DNA of 25,413 nt, from contig AVPN01000115.1 of assembly GCA_000695325.1 (NCBI GenBank), positions 75,913 to 101,325 of the forward strand, given 5' to 3'. Of this stretch, positions 21,077 through 25,413 are shown piece by piece (the stretch's first letter is position 1; every line of letters starts with the position of its first letter). The notes beneath the pieces were generated by a model, which saw nothing but the letters and a program-made list of their open reading frames with translations, was not told where the DNA came from and made no database searches. The position numbers were made by a program, and so were the translations under genes. Source of the DNA: Pleurobrachia bachei. Its lineage: Eukaryota; Ctenophora; Tentaculata; Cydippida; Pleurobrachiidae.

Positions 21077-22114
21077 TCAGTAAAGGCCTGACAGGTACAA
21101 ATGTCTGTAAAACTTTAGAATTGCAGCACGGTCTATACTCCGAACGACAAGAACATTCTCAGGTCGTGCCCGTAATCCTAGTGTACTGTCCGTGTTACAA
21201 GTCACATTCTCACTTCTCTCTGTTATTTCCGTCAAATCTGTCGCTGTAGCTGTTTTGTCAACCCCAAAACTCATATAGTCTCGTTTGAGAATTGTCCCCG
21301 CATTCAAAGCAACTAACACAAGTGCAACTTTAGTCAGACAAACGTGTCCTGGATTCGCCTGCAAGAAGAGAAATGTGTATTTATAATGTGTGATAATATG
21401 ACATTGTAAGGCGAGTGGAACATCACGCGGTCCTACCTGCTGAGATGCAGATAAGAGTTTCTCGTCATTCGCATCGAATAGAAGGGTGAAAAGGCCACAT
21501 GTTCCCTCCCTCATGGCCAGGTATGGGATAAGAGGGACGAAACAATCCTCAGGAATGAGAACAATAGGAAGTGATGATCTGAATACTGATCGACACGCCT
21601 CTGAATCAGACTGAAAGTAACACTACTGTTATCAACACTAGTTAGTGATATATCAGGTTACATGTTACAGTTGCACTTCCTAGTTCCTGCACAGACTGAC
21701 CTCTATGTTGTGATGACATGTAAATTGTCGACCGGAAAAGCCGCCAGCGGCAAATACAATCCGTTTAACTTTCTTATGAAAGGTATTGCTGCATTTTAGT
21801 GCGTCAGCTATGTTTGTCAGTGGTCCGAGACAGACTATCGTCACCTTGTGGGGAAACTGTTCGCATATCTTTGCAATTTGGTGTCCTGCACGGTGTGCCC
21901 CTCGTCCTTGTTTTATTACTGGTATGTCAAATCTTCCAATGAGCGATGTTGTTCTCAGTACTTGACAGTAGGCGTTGTCTAAAGTGACCCTTTCAGTACC
22001 GGAGACAGTGATGCACAAAACCGAGGAGAATTCTAGAGCAAATATGATTGCTTGGAGATCTACTGATGTTGCATTACAATCTAATATAATGTAACCACGT
22101 TTCCGATAAAACAT
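21077..22114 (-). CDS. Nucleoside-hydrolase-like (IUNH fold) protein with eroded active site
   Basis: Three exons (22114-21701, 21610-21437 and 21358-21077) join in phase 0 to 289 residues; family members are usually 310-330. Fold landmarks are clear: an N-terminal beta strand IILDCN, then VTIVCLGPLTNIADAL (family: vtivalGPLTNlA), a FAAGG strand, and HHNIESDSEACRSVF (family: EFNiyxDPeAA). Inosine-uridine hydrolases cut the N-glycosidic bond of nucleosides using calcium held by an N-terminal DxDxGxDD and a late Asp. Here the first motif reads DCNATSVD, keeping two of four acids, and the late His-Asp site near GHVCLTKVALVLV lacks the Asp. So it is probably not a standard hydrolase; it may be a pseudoenzyme or a diverged paralogue. 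The start MFYRKRGYIILD places the motif at residue 12, as in the family. It is head-to-head with the CFAP90-like gene. Confidence 0.8.
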
Positions 22115-22952
22115 TAGCGTTTTGGCATACTAAAATACAAGGAAATGACGCCTGAAAGACTTAAAAGACGAATTTTGTTGAAATTTGAAAACTTAAGCTG
22201 TCAAAACTTGAGTTGAGGAAGCGAAACTTTCGGAAAATTTGATGTGATGCATCGCACTTATTATATTTGTTGCGCGTTACAAATAACAATTCTTTGGCGC
22301 GCGGGATTGAAAGGTGGATTCTAAACTTTAAAACAAGGTCCAGTTTCCTTTTTTTTCTCGAAAATTCCTTGAAAAGCGCTGCCTTATCCCTGTGCGCGTG
22401 ACGGGGGCTAGCAGCGTTCGCCAAGAAAATTCCTAGTTTCGAGAAAAATCAAGCTTCACGCATCCCAGGGGCGGCTCTGACATGAGGATGCGTCGCATCC
22501 CTGATCCCATTCCCTAGAATTCGCGAGTTTAATTATGCAAGCATCATTACTTAAATGATGTAGTATGAGCGGTTTAGGACTTAGGTCTCCGGGAAGCGAC
22601 CAACCTCGTTGGAACTTGAGGGGCGTGACGTGCGCAACGAATCTCCTAGAGGTCGAGTCCCTTGGAGGTCGCTGTCTAGAATGTAACAGTTTGAGCTGTC
22701 TGAACTTATAAGCTCCCAGAGATATTCCCATATTAAGACAAACTAGCAAACAGACAAACAACAATGCGGATAAAACAATAATTTGAACGAGGCTCTTTCA
22801 AAGAGCGTTCTCCTAGAGGACATGCAAGTATCTAATCATAGTCTGTAAAGCTCTTTTGCACGACTTTTCTCCCTTTTTACTTTCAAATAATGAGTTGTTG
22901 TGCAGCATTTGAGCATTAAACTGGTCACTAAGATTACCCCAGACATAACGAA
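22115..22952. other. Divergent promoter region between hydrolase-like and CFAP90-like genes
   Basis: The 838 bp between two divergent start codons must hold both promoters. Open frames here have no family resemblance or splice context. An RFX/X-box-like 14-mer sits at 22625. Confidence 0.5.
22625..22638 (+). promoter_or_regulatory. Candidate X-box (RFX site)
   Basis: GTGACGTGCGCAAC fits the ciliary-gene X-box pattern GTNRCC-NN-RGNAAC at most positions, with mismatches at the sixth base and the first base of the right half. It lies 315 bp before the ATG of a ciliary-type gene. RFX factors activate ciliary genes in animals, but a single imperfect match is weak evidence. Confidence 0.25.
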
Positions 22953-24469
22953 ATGGCTTCCACAGAAGGCAACATGTCCTCCTACGGGAAAACTATTTAC
23001 AATCCTCAAGAACAGAGCGCTCAGTGGGTGGAACAGATCAAGGTGAGTGACTGTTACCATTAGGTGATATTCACCTAGTGAATAGTACTTCTCCGAGCTG
23101 TCAGCTGGCATACACAATTGCATATGAATTGATATGATGCAATGATGCCATTTAATTAATGTTTTTCAGAGAGAGGAACAGATAAAAAACAGTCATAAAA
23201 TTTTAAACGGGGACGCTACAATTATGGAAACATATTTCAAGAACGGTCCCCCACCACCCGGCCCCGATCCTTCCAAAGATATCAGTTATTACAACAACTA
23301 CAAACAGGTAAGTTTTTAGCAACCCAAATAAAGATTATAGAATAGCCCATTTGAACGCACCGTCATCCGTTATGGGAATCAAAACGGACTTGGCAGCACC
23401 AGTCAGTCAAGTTGGAGCACTAAAAACTAACAGAATCTCCCTTTGAACAGAAACCGGTCGAGTCACTTTACGAGAGGACGTTCAAAGTTGAGACATCATT
23501 CAACCCCAAACTACACCGAGATGACAGGCAGCATAACGCTGGCATGACGCTTCACAAGGAGGTTCGTAGTACTTTACAATCCTCCTTATTCCCAGTTTTT
23601 ACAAATATTCCTAATTTATAGGACGAGGGCAAACAAGTGACAATCCGGACAAACAGTATCTATGGAACTAGAAAGTCCATTGATACCATGGGAGTTGCTA
23701 ACACCTATGCCAAACGAGCCGTGATTGCTAGTGAATTCTTCGATCACGGTTCAGAAGTGAGAGGTCGATAAGGTTCGCTATGACGTCACTTATTGTGGGG
23801 GTGGATGATCAAATAGTGGAGCACTGGAGCACCACTTGACAGCAGCATCATGTCATTTATACCAAATTAAACACCTTCTGAAACGGAATGAATCTTTGTA
23901 TGATAGCAAGACTTATATCGCACTACTCTTTAGGTGTCAGGATTATATCTGTGTAGCACCCAATCACATCTCTATTATGACACCCTTGTTAAAATGTTCT
24001 GTGTTTGACGGTGTTTAGTACATCTCCACCAGGACGAAGGGAAGAACGTGTTTATTCGGAGTTCCAGTGTTTATGGAAAACGTCCCCCACTAGATCCCGT
24101 GCTAAAGAATCACGTTCGAGTTCAAATAACCCGAAACTTCTATCGAGACAATAACAACCATTGATTGTTCAGACTTCTTCAAATATCAGACAATAATATT
24201 CTCTGTTTCACAGTTTATCAGTTCAAATTCTGCTTTAAAATATCTTGTCTTTTCTGCAATTTATATAACATGCACCATGTATTTTTGAAATTGATTTTAG
24301 ATTAATCTCCTAATTTCAGATATCTAACAAGTGTGTTCCAACTACGACAACTGCCATGTACGGGAGACGACCCCCGTTAGAAACTACCGACAGGAAACAT
24401 GCCCGGATTAACATCATTAACAAGGAGTTTTACAGAAATTCTGGAAATGTTGTTGAGCTGCAAAATTAA
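22953..24469 (+). CDS. CFAP90: CFAP90-like ciliary microtubule inner protein, three alternative C-terminal exons
   Basis: Constitutive exons 22953-23042, 23170-23307 and 23451-23561 encode 113 residues, all in phase 0. They include ISYYNNYKQKPVESLYERTF and FNPKLHRDDRQHNAGMTLH, which match the SYYN, then LHRDDR-H, core I recall for CFAP90 (C5orf49), a protein of ciliary doublet microtubules. Three homologous exons follow: 23622-23756 (DEGKQVTIRTNSIYGTRK, open, donor gtgaga), 24033-24164 (DEGKNVFIRSSSVYGKRPPL, stop TGA) and 24320-24469 (TTTAMYGRRPPLETTDRKHA, stop TAA). Each carries the same YGxR...FY module and begins in phase 0. Joining exon 3 directly to the fifth or sixth exon gives 156 or 162 residues, near the roughly 147 of the human protein; including the fourth gives about 201-207 with two modules. 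The identification rests on the conserved core; the exon array is read directly from the sequence. Confidence 0.78.
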
Positions 24470-25066
24470 AATAACGATTTAATTAGTTGGGATGGGTTTT
24501 AGAACATTTTGGGATTGTTGGACTGTGGTATTAGATGGTATTAGATGGTATCATATTTTATTGAATGTGTCATATTTTCTTTATTCTTAATTCATTGACT
24601 GATTAGAATACTGAATGTTTTAACTGATTGAATATTTTATCTGATGGAATTGTTGTTTGTTTTGATAAAAACCTAGAAAGTTGAAACTCTGACCCTTTTC
24701 AACTTTCCCAAAAGTGTGTAAAGTTATAACTTTATATTTAGTGTGCCTGAATGTGGTCACAGTTTTCAGCAACACCGCGCGGATTTGGTACGCGCACAGT
24801 TTTACATCAAATGAAAGTGCAACATTTCAGCAGTATTTGTTGCTTACTATGGCAACATTGACCCTGGATCAGCGACCCGGGTTGGCCGTTAGGAGGGGGA
24901 CTGCCAGGCAGCCAACGACCCGGTCAACTCCGACCCGGGTGTCCAGATAAGGTCAAAGACGCCCATCCATATCTTCAAGATTCTGCAATAAAACACGATC
25001 GGTTCACGGAGTTTAGAACATTTCAAAATCTGATCTCATAAAAAACAATTTCCCATACACAATATC
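24470..25066. other. 3' flank between convergent genes
   Basis: This lies between the CFAP90-like stop and the slingshot-like stop. It should contain both 3' untranslated regions. The ORF over 24714-24950 has no splice signals or homology and looks accidental. Confidence 0.5.
24987..24992 (+). other. Candidate polyadenylation signal
   Basis: A canonical AATAAA lies 518 bp after the last stop of the CFAP90-like gene. Another AATAAA at 25069-25074 falls inside the opposing coding exon and is less likely. Use of either is unproven. Confidence 0.3.
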
Positions 25067-25403
25067 CTAATAAATGTCGGCTAGTGCTATCGAGTTCATT
25101 CTCTCTTCAACGTCTGATACACCATCATCTTTTAGTGTCCGGTCATAGCACTCGAGCTGCTTAGCAAAACCAACATTAGGGTTCACAATAGACCTTCTCT
25201 CCTGTACAAATGTTTGGGCGGTGTCCAGTGGTTTGTCATATTGTCGCATTATGTAGGCGATAGTCGTGGACCCTGACCGACTGATTCCCTTCTGACAGTG
25301 AACCAGACACTTGCCACCAATGTCTCTACAGTCTCGTATGAAGCGGTGTGTCTCTTCCCAGTACTGCATTATATTCTCACTGGGCACATCCAACACATTC
25401 ACT
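25067..25403 (-). CDS. Slingshot-like dual-specificity phosphatase, last exon (partial gene)
   Basis: This is the terminal coding exon of a gene entering from the right edge. It begins after a ccccccag acceptor (25404-25411) and reads VNVLDVPSENIMQYWEETHR, then the phosphatase signature HCQKGISRSGSTTIAY, whose Cys and Arg are the catalytic residues. QERRSIVNPNVGFAKQLECY follows, matching the slingshot pattern KERRTVTKPNPSFMRQLEEY. Slingshot phosphatases dephosphorylate cofilin to promote actin turnover. The general acid Asp should be the one in LDVPSEN. The protein stops about 25 residues after the domain, so this isoform lacks the long serine-rich tail of fly and vertebrate slingshots. Another DUSP cannot be excluded without the upstream SSH-N domains. 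The first codon shown is internal, not a start. Confidence 0.8.
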
Positions 25404-25413
25404 CTGGGGGGGG

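Noticed and set aside
22161-22764. Minus-strand ORFs of 87 and 102 codons
   Set aside because: They lie in the divergent promoter region, with no splice context or recognisable protein features.
24714-24950. 78-codon plus-strand ORF
   Set aside because: Likely in the 3' untranslated region of the CFAP90-like gene; its composition is low-complexity at the end and unlike any family.

Overview
The window looks like part of a compact metazoan genome. It has many short introns with GT..AG borders and no operons, and it carries a slingshot-type phosphatase, a long-form tRNase Z, an SLC35F-type carrier and a CFAP90-like ciliary protein. Short introns, tight packing and signs of high allelic diversity would suit a sponge or another early-branching marine invertebrate. 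That is inference; nothing here fixes the species.

Layout. Bases 1-1127 hold AG microsatellites, a three-base N gap and the 5' exons of an unrecognised minus-strand gene that runs off the left edge. Bases 1128-2862 are intergenic. Bases 3492-15472 are dominated by a ten-exon minus-strand SLC35F-like transporter; its four 3'-most exons (the first of them partial) occur again in a near-identical direct duplication at 2863-4872. The large fourth intron of this gene contains a complete, unrecognised secreted-protein gene on the opposite strand (9925-12254), which also has a near-identical partial duplicate (8338-9671). A third intron carries a TTAA-flanked inverted-repeat transposon, itself interrupted by a 1.3 kb mariner-like element. 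Two short MITEs lie in two other introns.

Bases 16114-18985 hold a single-exon ELAC2/tRNase Z gene on the minus strand. It is interrupted by an 826-bp tandem self-duplication, and removing one unit restores one 681-residue frame. Bases 19839-20033 hold a possible 64-residue plus-strand gene. Bases 20758-20901 hold a 36-bp minisatellite. Bases 21077-22114 encode a nucleoside-hydrolase-fold protein on the minus strand whose metal and catalytic positions look degenerate. Head-to-head with it, bases 22953-24469 encode a CFAP90-like microtubule inner protein with three tandem homologous C-terminal exons, all in the same phase. This exon array is the most interesting signal in the window. Bases 25067-25403 are the last exon of a slingshot-like phosphatase entering from the right edge.

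The genes do not form an obvious pathway. Three near-identical direct duplications within 16 kb, each leaving a partial gene copy, suggest either very recent duplication or merging of two haplotypes during assembly. Read depth or long reads would settle which.
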